This document shows positions 1 through 9,121 of a stretch of 64,000 nucleotides of DNA, piece by piece (position 1 is the first letter of the stretch; each line of letters opens with the position of its first letter). The notes below the pieces were generated by a model. The model was not told where the DNA came from. It saw nothing but the letters and a program-made list of their open reading frames with translations, and did not search any database. The DNA is taken from positions 50,849-114,848 of the IMG/VR virus record IMGVR_UViG_3300029258_002722; one strand, written 5' to 3'. Source of the DNA: a virus. A program made the translations under genes and the position numbers.

Positions 1-2
1 AA

Positions 3-47
3 TTAAAATCTATCGACATGCGTATGAAAGGAATTCAAATAATTTAG
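3..47 (+). CDS. C-terminal end of an upstream gene (partial)
   Basis: A reading frame is open from the window edge and ends in TAG just before the ribosome binding site of the next gene. It encodes LKSIDMRMKGIQII. A second frame is also open from base 2 to a TAA at 56-58, so the frame choice is uncertain. This frame is preferred because its codons suit the AT-rich usage of the neighbours and its stop sits just ahead of AGGAGAG. No function can be read from 14 residues. Confidence 0.35.
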   Translation, partial: LKSIDMRMKGIQII

Positions 48-58
48 GAGAGATTTAA

Positions 59-2734
59 ATGGGAAACATATACCCAAGTCAGACGAGATCAGTTGATCCA
101 TACGCGAGTTATCATAGTAATGTAGTCAATAGACTTACACGAATGATATCTCGAGGACAAGACTGTTTACATAGTCCGCACTCTATTGACGTGGAAATTG
201 ATTCAACATCTCCTCTCACTCACGTAGTTGTTAAATCAGGTGAGGTATTTAAAGATGATGTTTATTTTTCCGTAGACAATGATTTTACAGTAGATTTCAC
301 TGATCCACAATTTTATGTATCACCGCCGTTTAATGAAGCTGGATATTATTACGTTCTTTTAAATTATGAATTTGTCAAAGCAAGACCAGCTCCAAAAGGA
401 TCTATTCAATTACTCAAACCTACTGAAAGAGGTCTTTTTAATAAACAAGCGCATGTATTTCTTAAAGCAGTTAAAGTCACATTCAATGGCACAAATTTTG
501 AAATAGACTCAGTATACGACTGGGATCCTGAAAATGAAGATAATAAAAGAGAGTATTGTCAATACTATTTAGGAACTGAAAATTCATTACCTTGGCCATA
601 TAGACCAGAGTATGATGAAGGTCGTATAATATATGTAAGAGATAGAGATGAAGTTTATTATGGAATGCATGGAACCTGGGAAAGGTTTGGTGCAGTAAGA
701 GTTGTAGCAGATACAACTCTATGTGAAATTGGTCAAATGGTTTATGTTGGACTTGATGGAAAATGTCATCCTGCCTCAGCAACAAGTAATGCGACTTTAG
801 CAGATGCCGGAGTTCTTCAAGTCGGACCTGCTCATAATGGAGATGGTAAAGTAAGACTCTATGGTGAGATCGATCATGTCCCAATTGAACCGGGAAGAAC
901 AATTGAATATGGAGAGAATGTATATTTATCAAAGACACATCCTGGAACAGTTACAGATTTAATTCCTGGTGAATTTCCACAATTCTTAGGAGTTTGTGTA
1001 ACACCGGGTTCAAGTACTTTAGAATGTTCAATGTGGTTAACTCCCGCCAGAGTTATCGGAGAAGGCGGAGGTTCCCCAATTGAGGGAACTGGTGATTGGT
1101 ATGATAGATACCAAGATTTAATGCTCGCTTCAATTTATAAAAGATTAACTGTTGATACATTCATAAATCTCGATTTAGTTGATACCACAAAAACAACTGC
1201 CGAAATAAATACCCAAAATTTCCATATGGAAGGTCTTCCTGGAGATTGGTTTTATTCAAAATCTCTGTCTGAAGATTATGATTCAACCGCAGTTCAACAT
1301 TGTCAGTTAAGCGGTGACGGTACGGGAACTGTAATTTGGGAATTATCAAATGACGGCGGTGAAACTTGGGGTCCTGCTACATTAAATAGAATACATTACT
1401 TTGCAGAATATGTACTTGGTCTTGACTCAACTTCAGCTCTTGGATTTGTAATCGGAGAAGAAGTTGAAGGAAGTATAAGTCATAAGCGAGGTCATGTCTT
1501 ATGGACAGATAGTACGTCAGTAATTGGAATTAATTATACGACAGGTCCCAATGATTTCCAATTGGGGGAAACCATTGTCGGTAGTACGTCTGGAGCAACG
1601 GCAACATTAACATCTCTAGTTGATAAAACTCAAGAAAATGATTTAAGAGTGAGAGCTCAATTTATAACTTGGGCATCTTTAGATGATTATGGAGTCATAT
1701 ACGATCCTGACCAACGTATCGTACATAGTAATACAGATAATGCAAAGAATATTTCAACATTATATGCTGATGTTTATAAGACTCCGAGTGAAGATAATGA
1801 TGGGTTACCTAACTTAATAACTCCTTTGGAATCATGTAAGGACAACCTACAAGAGTTTGTTGGATCGACTGGAGATACTCAGACAACTCCTGTATATGGG
1901 TCTCATTATTTTATAGACTCGAGTGCTAATTTATCAATTGCAATTTCTCAACTTGACACAGCTCTTTATGCGTCATCTCCAACTGGAGAAATGGGTAACA
2001 TGAGAGATTACATGGGTAAAGTTAGCATAGGCGCTACAATGCCAAGTTATTCATCAATTCGATATATTTCCCAAGGTGATAATTTAACTTCATCAGTTGG
2101 GAATCTTGATGATGCAATTTATAATGAGGTGATGAGACACTCAGGGAACTCGACAATCCCAGATGGGGATAGTACTCCGAGTGTTCTTCTTGGAGGAAAT
2201 AAGAATGGTATTCTCCTAACTTCAAATACAACTCCGACTACAATTACTAATTTCGATGACGCAACTGCTGGAATTGAATTTACATTGATGATTGGAGATG
2301 ATAATACAACAATTCAAAATAGTGCCAACATTAGGTTAAAAGGAGCTAAAGACTTCTCACCTAATCAATTAGATAATATAACATTTATATATGGATCAAG
2401 TGGTTGGCATGAAATTTCAAGAAGTGATAATACTGATTTCACAAATGAATGGACTGAAGCAGACGGAGCTGTAACTGCAAAACATAACGATAAGTTCTTA
2501 ATTGATTCAACTTCATCATTTGAAATTACTTTACCACCTTCTCCAAAATTTGGCACAATGGTTACATTTGTTGATGGTGCTGGATTATGTAGTGTAAATA
2601 ATACAGTCGTTGGAAGAAATGGAGAAAGAATAATGGGGTTATCAGAGGACATGAACATAAATATAGATTATGCGTCCTTTAGTTTAGTATATTATAATTC
2701 GAGTAATGGCTGGAGAATTGCTTTTCAGCAATAA
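59..2734 (+). CDS. Large modular tail/baseplate-associated virion protein
   Basis: An 891-residue protein with no recognisable enzyme motif, built from modules that recur in this locus. Residues about 210-330 resemble a small beta-barrel decoration-type domain (an AGVLQVGP and GENVYLSKT region). Near residues 740-790 lies a module with NSANIRLKGAKDF and WHEISRS that is repeated in the next gene. The last 75 residues carry the ending found in phage fibres (NGERIMG, then SLVYYNSSNGWRI), also seen at 6279 and twice at 15154. AGGAGAG lies 7-13 bases before the ATG. It is inferred to be a tail or baseplate appendage from its modules and neighbours; the exact role is unknown. Confidence 0.6.
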   Translation: MGNIYPSQTRSVDPYASYHSNVVNRLTRMISRGQDCLHSPHSIDVEIDSTSPLTHVVVKSGEVFKDDVYFSVDNDFTVDFTDPQFYVSPPFNEAGYYYVLLNYEFVKARPAPKGSIQLLKPTERGLFNKQAHVFLKAVKVTFNGTNFEIDSVYDWDPENEDNKREYCQYYLGTENSLPWPYRPEYDEGRIIYVRDRDEVYYGMHGTWERFGAVRVVADTTLCEIGQMVYVGLDGKCHPASATSNATLADAGVLQVGPAHNGDGKVRLYGEIDHVPIEPGRTIEYGENVYLSKTHPGTVTDLIPGEFPQFLGVCVTPGSSTLECSMWLTPARVIGEGGGSPIEGTGDWYDRYQDLMLASIYKRLTVDTFINLDLVDTTKTTAEINTQNFHMEGLPGDWFYSKSLSEDYDSTAVQHCQLSGDGTGTVIWELSNDGGETWGPATLNRIHYFAEYVLGLDSTSALGFVIGEEVEGSISHKRGHVLWTDSTSVIGINYTTGPNDFQLGETIVGSTSGATATLTSLVDKTQENDLRVRAQFITWASLDDYGVIYDPDQRIVHSNTDNAKNISTLYADVYKTPSEDNDGLPNLITPLESCKDNLQEFVGSTGDTQTTPVYGSHYFIDSSANLSIAISQLDTALYASSPTGEMGNMRDYMGKVSIGATMPSYSSIRYISQGDNLTSSVGNLDDAIYNEVMRHSGNSTIPDGDSTPSVLLGGNKNGILLTSNTTPTTITNFDDATAGIEFTLMIGDDNTTIQNSANIRLKGAKDFSPNQLDNITFIYGSSGWHEISRSDNTDFTNEWTEADGAVTAKHNDKFLIDSTSSFEITLPPSPKFGTMVTFVDGAGLCSVNNTVVGRNGERIMGLSEDMNINIDYASFSLVYYNSSNGWRIAFQQ

Positions 2735-2752
2735 GTAAGGAGATCAAGAGAT

Positions 2753-3508
2753 ATGCCTAAACTGATTGAAATTAATAATAATGTTTATAGAAAACAACCT
2801 ACTGAAGCTGACTTTTTAAGACCTACTGGAATTCTTGCAGATTCAGTCGTTGTTATAAATGCATCACACGTTTCAACCCGAATTATTGAAACAGGATTTA
2901 GGTATGAGATAGGCGATAACCAATTAGAGGTTTATTTAAATGGTCAATATATTAGAGCAACTGAGTGGATTGATGGGCAATTATATGGTGAATATGAAGA
3001 GTATACAAATTACTCAATAAGATTTATCCCAGCTTATATTTCAATTGGAGATATTGTAAGATTCAGAGTTACAAGTGCTAATTATTCTTCAGTCTTTGCT
3101 GGCGGAGGAACTGGCGGTGCTGCTAAAGATATTACAGATCTCGAAAATAATTTAAGTCAATTGGGAAAAGAAGTATTTGGAGACAATTACGTTTTTGCTT
3201 ATACAGGAAATCCCTCAACCAGAAATATAGGTATTATGCCTGATAATGGTAATTCACCCGACTTATCTGGCTACAGAACATGGAAGACTGCAACTGCTGG
3301 AATTGATGTAGAGATTGTTAACTTTACACAATGTAGAGCTGATGACGTGAAAAATATTATATTCTCGAATGGACTGACAACTCTTAAACATAATGCGAAT
3401 ATTAAACTTCAAGGAGCTACTGACTTTTTGGGAGCTGCGGGAGATACTATTCAACTTATTTATGATGGGTCGGTCTGGTACGAATTGAATCGAAGTCTGA
3501 ATAGTTAA
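2753..3508 (+). CDS. Tail fibre/appendage protein with shared beta module
   Basis: A 251-residue predicted beta-rich protein. The first half holds a segment (NQLEVYLNGQYIRATEW) like the NG-rich beta domain repeated in later fibre genes. The C-terminal 70 residues (HNANIKLQGATDF, then WYELNRS) match the penultimate module of the preceding 891-residue protein, so the two genes share a building block. A good AAGGAG precedes the ATG and the gap to the upstream gene is only 18 bases, which suggests co-transcription. It is inferred to be a virion appendage component. Confidence 0.55.
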   Translation: MPKLIEINNNVYRKQPTEADFLRPTGILADSVVVINASHVSTRIIETGFRYEIGDNQLEVYLNGQYIRATEWIDGQLYGEYEEYTNYSIRFIPAYISIGDIVRFRVTSANYSSVFAGGGTGGAAKDITDLENNLSQLGKEVFGDNYVFAYTGNPSTRNIGIMPDNGNSPDLSGYRTWKTATAGIDVEIVNFTQCRADDVKNIIFSNGLTTLKHNANIKLQGATDFLGAAGDTIQLIYDGSVWYELNRSLNS

Positions 3509-3577
3509 ACATTTATACAAATTGATTAGTGTTAGAGAAGGTAATTAAACAAGAGACTTCGTAGGAGGAAATTACAC

Positions 3578-6127
3578 ATGTCTATTACAAAGATTCGTGG
3601 TGTACAGATTAAGGATCTTACCTTACTTAATCGACACGTAGACACAACTGCAGGAATTGAGTTCACAAAACTTGAACACGTTCCTTTAGCAACAGATGGG
3701 TTTAACTCACCAACTGTTGACATTGATTGGGGTAATCAAAAGATTACTAATCTTGCCGCTCCAATTCTTGGAACTGACGCTGCAAGAAAGTCTTATGTCG
3801 ATAATTTAGTAACAGGTTTGTTTTGGAAAGAACCTGCAAGATTCATGATTCAATATGTAAAAACAGATGCTGGCGCTCCAAGTGGAAGTGCCGCACAACT
3901 TGAAGTTTGTATTAATACAAACGATGATAAACTTTATCAACATGATGGTACAGCTTGGCAAGAAATAACTCTTGTTGATCAAGACCTTTTTGTATTTGGT
4001 AAATCAGGTACTGATACTTCAGGAAGTTCAGGAACTTATGTTCATGACAATAAAGTTTATGATTGGGATACTGGCGCTTGGACAAGCACAGATCCAGCTG
4101 TAAATGAAGCTCGCCTTATGAGACAAGAGTCTTATGAAGTTGATGAAGATACAGGTTGGACTTACAATGATGATGGCACAGCTTGGGTTCAATTCACAGG
4201 CGCTGGTCAAATCACAGCAGGTCCTGGTCTTGAGAAATCTGGAAATCAGATTTATGTTGCTGAAGATGGCATTAAAGAATCCATGATTGATTGGGGTAAT
4301 GGAGCAACTCAAGTTGACCTTGACGATGTTCCTGATGGTTCTTCATATGAAAGAGTTGCTGCAAGTCAATTATCTTCAGGTATTTATATTGATGCAACAA
4401 CTTCTTCAAAGGGTATTGCCTCATTTGATGGAAATGTATTCTCATTAACTTCTGGAGATGTCACAGTTGCTGCAGATGGTATTGACTCAAGTCATATTGA
4501 CTGGGGTACTGGCGCTGGGCAAGTTTCTCTTGATGACGTTCCTGATGGAACTTCATATGAAAGAGTTGCTGCTGCTCAATTATCTTCAGGTATTTATATT
4601 GATGCCACATCTTCCACAAAGGGTATTGCTTCATTTAGCAGTAATCACTTCACTGTAACAACTGGAGCTGTTGTAATTGCCACAGATGGAATTGATGATA
4701 CTCTAATTGATTTCGGTACTGGAGCAAATCAAGTAAATGCTGCAGATATTCCTTTAACAACTTCAGTCTCTGGACAAACTGACGTTCAAGCAGCTCTTGT
4801 AGCTCTTGAAACTGACACAACAAATCTTGATATTTTCAAGACTGTGAGTGTTGCTGGACAAGATGATCTTGTTGCTGATGGAAATACTGATACATTGACA
4901 TTTGTTGCTGGAACTGACATTGCAATCACAACTGATTCAACTTCAGGTGCTCTGACAATTAATAGCTCAGGTTCTTCAACATTGACAGCAAGTCTTGGTG
5001 TTGAAAGAGTTACAAATGATTTCAGACTTGACATTCTTGCAAATGGCGGTATTGCTTTAACTGGAAATGAAGTACGAGTTGAAGCTGCTGACATTATTGA
5101 TACAAGCAAAGGTCTTGAAATTGTTGGCGGAGACATTGCAATCAATACAAATTCAGAAGGCGGATTGATAATTGATTCAACTGCTGGAATTGGAATTGAC
5201 GTTGATGGTGTTGACACAAATATGATTGACTGGGGAACTTCAGGCGATCAAGTTAATGCATTGGCAATCCCAACTACCGTGACAATTGAGGGCGAAAATG
5301 ATGTTCAAAGCGCTCTTGTGGCACTTGAAACAGGATTGGGTAATGTAAATGCATATAGCACAGTTGCTGTTGCTGGGCAAGATAATCTTGTTGCTGATGG
5401 GCAAGACACTCTGACATTTGTTGCTGGAAATGATATTTCAATGACAACTGACTCAACAACCGGAGCATTGACAATTAATGCTCTTGGCGGAGATAATATC
5501 ACTGCAAGCTTAGGTTGTGAAAGAGTTGGCGATGATATTAGAGCAGACATTAAAGCAAGTGGAGGTATTGCTCTTGACGGTAATGAGTTAATCGCAGATG
5601 TTGATATCTTTAAGACAGTTTCTGTTGCTGGGCAAGATGACATTGTTGCTGATGGACTTGCTGACGCATTGACATTTGCTGCTGGACAAGATATTACAAT
5701 CACAACTGATTCAACTTCAGGAACTGTGACAATTGCAAGTTCTGGAGCTTCCACATTGACTGGAAGTCTGGGTGTTGAAAGAGTTGGCGATGACTTTAGA
5801 GCAGATCTTGTTGCCAATGGTGGAATTCGCTTAAGTGGAAATGAGATGGAAGTTGCTCTTGACTCTGGAGAAATTCTTTATAATGATGGCACAAGTGTTG
5901 TTGGACACACTCTTGTAATCAGAGAAACTCCGAGCGGAACAATTAATGGAGTGAACACAAGCTTTACTCTGGCAAATACTCCATCAAGTGACACTGAAGA
6001 ATTATTCCTCAATGGTGTTCTTCAAGAACCAGGCGGAGAAGATTATACAATATCTGGTACTTCAATCACAATGGTTGATGCACCAATTGCTGGCGACAGA
6101 TTAAAAGTCAGATATATTAGTGCTTAA
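3578..6127 (+). CDS. Repetitive long tail fibre protein
   Basis: An 849-residue fibre. The N-terminus has the classic phage fibre segment KITNLAAPILGTDAARKSYV (about residues 54-73), typical of proximal or attachment regions. The centre is made of internal repeats: three copies around SVAGQDDLVADG and TFVAGTDIAITTDSTSGALT, alternating with LGVERVxxDFRxDI and NGGIALTGNE segments, and two DWGxGAxQVSLDDVPDGxSYERVAA units. The last 70 residues form an NGVNTSFTLANTP...FLNGVLQEPG module found at the ends of many phage fibres. A strong GTAGGAGG precedes the ATG, and a hairpin terminator follows the stop. It probably forms a trimeric rod; the receptor is unknown. Confidence 0.8.
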   Translation: MSITKIRGVQIKDLTLLNRHVDTTAGIEFTKLEHVPLATDGFNSPTVDIDWGNQKITNLAAPILGTDAARKSYVDNLVTGLFWKEPARFMIQYVKTDAGAPSGSAAQLEVCINTNDDKLYQHDGTAWQEITLVDQDLFVFGKSGTDTSGSSGTYVHDNKVYDWDTGAWTSTDPAVNEARLMRQESYEVDEDTGWTYNDDGTAWVQFTGAGQITAGPGLEKSGNQIYVAEDGIKESMIDWGNGATQVDLDDVPDGSSYERVAASQLSSGIYIDATTSSKGIASFDGNVFSLTSGDVTVAADGIDSSHIDWGTGAGQVSLDDVPDGTSYERVAAAQLSSGIYIDATSSTKGIASFSSNHFTVTTGAVVIATDGIDDTLIDFGTGANQVNAADIPLTTSVSGQTDVQAALVALETDTTNLDIFKTVSVAGQDDLVADGNTDTLTFVAGTDIAITTDSTSGALTINSSGSSTLTASLGVERVTNDFRLDILANGGIALTGNEVRVEAADIIDTSKGLEIVGGDIAINTNSEGGLIIDSTAGIGIDVDGVDTNMIDWGTSGDQVNALAIPTTVTIEGENDVQSALVALETGLGNVNAYSTVAVAGQDNLVADGQDTLTFVAGNDISMTTDSTTGALTINALGGDNITASLGCERVGDDIRADIKASGGIALDGNELIADVDIFKTVSVAGQDDIVADGLADALTFAAGQDITITTDSTSGTVTIASSGASTLTGSLGVERVGDDFRADLVANGGIRLSGNEMEVALDSGEILYNDGTSVVGHTLVIRETPSGTINGVNTSFTLANTPSSDTEELFLNGVLQEPGGEDYTISGTSITMVDAPIAGDRLKVRYISA

Positions 6128-6143
6128 TCTTTAACCTTAAATA

Positions 6144-6177
6144 TGTAGATGGGAAGATTAATTTTTTCCCATCTACA
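6144..6177 (+). terminator. Rho-independent-like terminator after the 849-residue fibre gene
   Basis: A perfect 12-bp stem (TGTAGATGGGAA with TTCCCATCTACA) encloses a loop of about 10 bases and is followed by TTTTAC. It lies 17 bases after the stop codon. The T tract is short, so termination may be partial. Confidence 0.65.
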
Positions 6178-6278
6178 TTTTACAGATTATCGTTACACAT
6201 ATTAAATGTATTACTACATTACCTTTTTGATTTTAGCAGTTAAAAGTATGTAATTACATATCTAATAGGAGAAAACCT

Positions 6279-6971
6279 ATGGCAAGGACAAGGGTTAGAG
6301 GTTCACAACAATTAAATGCTGACCTAATCGATCTTAATGATACCCCGTCGTCCTATACAGGTTCTGGTGATTATTTAGTCAGAGTTAAGTCAACAACTGA
6401 CGGAATTGAATTTGTTGACAAAGATGTAATTCTTCCTCCCGTCTCTTGGGTAAATGAAATATTTACCTCAGATGGAAGTCAAAGAGTTTACACTTTATCA
6501 AATACGCCAAATGCAAGCTCTATCATTATTACTTTAGAAGGTATGGCATTAAGTATTGGTGCTTCGAATGATTATACAGTCTCAGGCACAACATTGACGA
6601 TTGACGCAAGTGTTGACTTAGAGTCTGGAATGAAAATTGACGTGAGCTATGTAACGTCAGATGGAATTGCAACACCGGGACTTAGGAATTGGTTTACTGT
6701 TGATGAAGATTATACTGCAGTAAATGGTGATCGAATGATCATTGACGCTACGTCAAGTCTTGAAATTGAATTACCTGTTTCTCCAAGTCTAAGTGATGAA
6801 GTATATTTCTTAGACGGACCTGGAGATTTTGCCACACAATTACCTGTGGTAAATAGGAATGGAGAAAAGATAATGAGATTGGATGAAAATATGACAATTG
6901 ACGTAAACAACGCTGGTTTTAGGTTAGTTTATTCAGGATCAGCTTGGGGTTGGTTAATATTCCCAGCATAA
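6279..6971 (+). CDS. Tail fibre protein, NG module plus NRNG module
   Basis: A 230-residue fibre-type protein. The N-terminus MARTRVRGSQQLNADLIDL is nearly the same as that of the next gene, which indicates a shared attachment segment. Residues about 60-130 carry the LEGMALSIGASNDYTVSG beta module, also in the next gene. The end carries the NRNGEKIMRLDENMTIDV module shared with the 891- and 266-residue proteins. TAGGAGAAAACCT gives a good ribosome binding site. It is inferred to be a short fibre or adaptor in the virion. Confidence 0.65.
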   Translation: MARTRVRGSQQLNADLIDLNDTPSSYTGSGDYLVRVKSTTDGIEFVDKDVILPPVSWVNEIFTSDGSQRVYTLSNTPNASSIIITLEGMALSIGASNDYTVSGTTLTIDASVDLESGMKIDVSYVTSDGIATPGLRNWFTVDEDYTAVNGDRMIIDATSSLEIELPVSPSLSDEVYFLDGPGDFATQLPVVNRNGEKIMRLDENMTIDVNNAGFRLVYSGSAWGWLIFPA

Positions 6972-6989
6972 ATTATAAGGAGAATTACA

Positions 6990-7790
6990 ATGGCAAGAAC
7001 AAAAGTTCGTGGTTCCCAGCAGCTTAATGCAACATTTTTGGATCTTACAGATACTCCTGTAGAGTATGGCACAAGTGCAGGATTCCTTACAGTTGTAAAT
7101 GACGCTGGCGACGCAATGGAGTTTAAAGATAAAAATGATATTTTACCACCTGTTGTATATTACAATGAAATATTCACTTCAGATGGGTCAACCCGTATTT
7201 ATTCATTAACCGCAGCGCCAGAAGTTGCCTCAGTCATTGTGACTTTAGAAGGTATGGCATTGAGTCAAGGCGGGTCAAATGATTATACAGTCTCAGGTTC
7301 TACATTGACAATTGACGCAAGTGTTGATTTAGAGTCTGGAATGAAAATCGACGTAACATATGTGTCAATTGACACTTCAGCAACTTCAGGAGTTACTTCA
7401 ATAAACTCTTCTCCAGCTGATCTCAGTGTTCAAGGCAATGTAACTAATTTAACAGTTGATGAAAACTCTGTTGGATTTGCTGCAGCATTACATATTGACA
7501 CAGATGGAAATCTCATTATGGCAGACGCTGATGCAACTTCAGTAATTCCATGTCATTTCCTTGCTGCAGAAACAGGAACTGGAATGAAACAAGTTCTTCT
7601 TCAAGGTTTTGCAAGAGATGATACTTGGTCTTGGAGTCCAGGCGATCCACTTTATGTTTCAACAACTGCCGGTGAACTTACTCAAACAGCTCCATCAGCA
7701 GAAAATGATAGAGTTCAGATAGTTGGTTATGCTGTGACCGCAACATTGATTTATTTTAACCCAGATTTTACAGATCTAACAATTGGGTAA
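6990..7790 (+). CDS. Tail fibre protein, NG module plus ETGTG module
   Basis: A 266-residue paralogue of the preceding gene over its first 130 residues, with a different C-terminal half. That half is the ETGTGMKQVLLQGFARDD...WSPGDPLYVSTTAG module, which recurs at 9122, 10522 and 10972. The swap of C-terminal domain behind a conserved N-terminus is direct evidence of modular exchange. AAGGAG lies just upstream and the gap to the previous gene is 18 bases. It is inferred to be a virion adhesin component. Confidence 0.65.
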   Translation: MARTKVRGSQQLNATFLDLTDTPVEYGTSAGFLTVVNDAGDAMEFKDKNDILPPVVYYNEIFTSDGSTRIYSLTAAPEVASVIVTLEGMALSQGGSNDYTVSGSTLTIDASVDLESGMKIDVTYVSIDTSATSGVTSINSSPADLSVQGNVTNLTVDENSVGFAAALHIDTDGNLIMADADATSVIPCHFLAAETGTGMKQVLLQGFARDDTWSWSPGDPLYVSTTAGELTQTAPSAENDRVQIVGYAVTATLIYFNPDFTDLTIG

Positions 7791-7839
7791 TTGAATAATT
7801 TAAACAATGAATACTTAATAACCTTAGGAGGAAAAAGAA

Positions 7840-8400
7840 ATGGCAGATGCAGATAAAATGTTTCTAGTTGAAAAAGGGCAATTTGTAGTTATTAGAGATG
7901 AAGCAGGAACCGAAGTTGGTTTTGGTTCGTTTACTGATTTTGAAAAATATTGTCCAATTGGAGAGTTCAATGTTGACTTGACAGCTAAAGTTTATATAGA
8001 CTATGAACCACATGCTTCAAGAAATATATTCATTGACTCTGAAGATCCATCAATTACAAATGCTGATATTCCTAATGCTTTATATGATGGACTTATCAGT
8101 AATGTTGATGTCATAAAAAGTCGAGTTGATGATCCTTTTTATGGTCTATCCTTAGCTGAAGCAAAAGCATTAAGAAAAGAACAACTTCAAGCTGAAGCAA
8201 ATGCAATTATTATTGCAAAATGGCCAGTATATACTCAGCTTAACATTAATGCTGGAATCGTTGGCACTGGCGATAAAACTGAAAAAGATGCTGACGTTGT
8301 TTCAGTAAGAGATGTATGTAATACAGAAGAAGCAAATGTAGATGCTGCTGCTGATATAAATGCAGTTAAAGCAATTACAGCAAGTTGGCCAAGTATTTAA
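7840..8400 (+). CDS. Hypothetical tail-locus protein with helical C-terminus
   Basis: A 186-residue protein of unrecognised family. The first half is mixed beta; the second half (from about ALRKEQLQAEANAIIIAKWP) is predicted helical. Its final residues (VDAAADINAVKAITA) resemble the end of the protein at 17364 (VDAAADKAAVKAVE), so the two may be distant paralogues. A strong TTAGGAGGA precedes the ATG. Position among fibre genes suggests a fibre accessory or small tail protein, but this is inference only. Confidence 0.5.
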   Translation: MADADKMFLVEKGQFVVIRDEAGTEVGFGSFTDFEKYCPIGEFNVDLTAKVYIDYEPHASRNIFIDSEDPSITNADIPNALYDGLISNVDVIKSRVDDPFYGLSLAEAKALRKEQLQAEANAIIIAKWPVYTQLNINAGIVGTGDKTEKDADVVSVRDVCNTEEANVDAAADINAVKAITASWPSI

Positions 8401-8423
8401 TTGAACATATCCTACGAAGATAA

Positions 8424-8460
8424 TGACGTTGCCTAATTCCCATTAAATTGGGCAACGTCA
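8424..8460 (+). terminator. Hairpin, likely terminator
   Basis: A 10-bp stem (TGACGTTGCC with GGCAACGTCA) lies between the 186-residue gene and the J-domain gene, followed by the weak T tract TATTTC. It would separate the fibre transcript from the next gene. Confidence 0.5.
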
Positions 8461-8486
8461 TATTTCAATAAGAAAGGATATCGCGA

Positions 8487-9113
8487 ATGGACGATTTAAT
8501 GGAAATCCTTTATCTATTATTTGGAGTGGATAAGGATTCAACTGAAGAAGACTTAAAGGAGTCATATAGACGAATTGCTAAAGAGTTTCATCCTGATAAG
8601 CATAAAGATATTGATCCGAATATCTTTATTGCTTTAGCAAGAGGGTATGAGATTTTAATAGAGAAATCAAAGAAAGAAGATTCCCCCGAAAACCCTGTTG
8701 AAAATAAAAAGGGTACTCCCACCGATACAATCCAAGAAACTGCAAAAATAAAAATATTAAATACATTCCGTAATTATATGTCCCAAGAAAAAATAAGTAA
8801 CATGATAAATAGTGATATTATCAATCACATTAAGATCCTTTTTGTAAATGAGAATGATATTATTAAAGATCTTAATGCAAACATAAGAAAAGATAATGAA
8901 ATATTAAGATCAATAAAAAATGGAATTAAATCAAACAATGAAAATGATGATCTTGGGTTTAAAGGTGTTATAAACAAAATGATCCGAAAACGACGTCGGA
9001 GTATAAAAGAAAATAAGAACAAAATTAAAATAAACGAAGTGGCAATTGAATTACTCAAATTATATTCATTTCAACCACATGAAGATATATTAAACCAAAC
9101 TCATCAAACGTAG
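8487..9113 (+). CDS. J-domain (DnaJ-like) co-chaperone protein
   Basis: A 208-residue protein with an N-terminal J domain (residues about 5-60) including the HPD signature at 35-37, the DLKESYRRIAKEF helix before it and the FIALARGYEIL helix after it. No G/F region, zinc-finger region or substrate-binding domain follows. The rest is charged and helical (coiled-coil-like, with RKDNEILRSIKNG), so it is a minimal class III type J protein. In this family the HPD motif stimulates Hsp70 ATPase. A phage version could steer host DnaK to phage clients such as fibres, an inference supported only by its place inside the fibre cluster. It ends in TAG. Confidence 0.8.
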   Translation: MDDLMEILYLLFGVDKDSTEEDLKESYRRIAKEFHPDKHKDIDPNIFIALARGYEILIEKSKKEDSPENPVENKKGTPTDTIQETAKIKILNTFRNYMSQEKISNMINSDIINHIKILFVNENDIIKDLNANIRKDNEILRSIKNGIKSNNENDDLGFKGVINKMIRKRRRSIKENKNKIKINEVAIELLKLYSFQPHEDILNQTHQT

Positions 9114-9121
9114 AGGTTAAT

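Noticed and set aside
483-938. Minus-strand open frames inside the large tail genes (for example 483-938, 4786-5217, 5305-5817)
   Set aside because: They are mirror images of the strongly coding plus strand, have low-complexity composition and lack ribosome binding sites.
3578-6127. CRISPR array or tandem DNA repeat
   Set aside because: The repeats are protein-coding, imperfect and of unequal spacing, so they are fibre repeats rather than a CRISPR array. No other array-like spacing was found.
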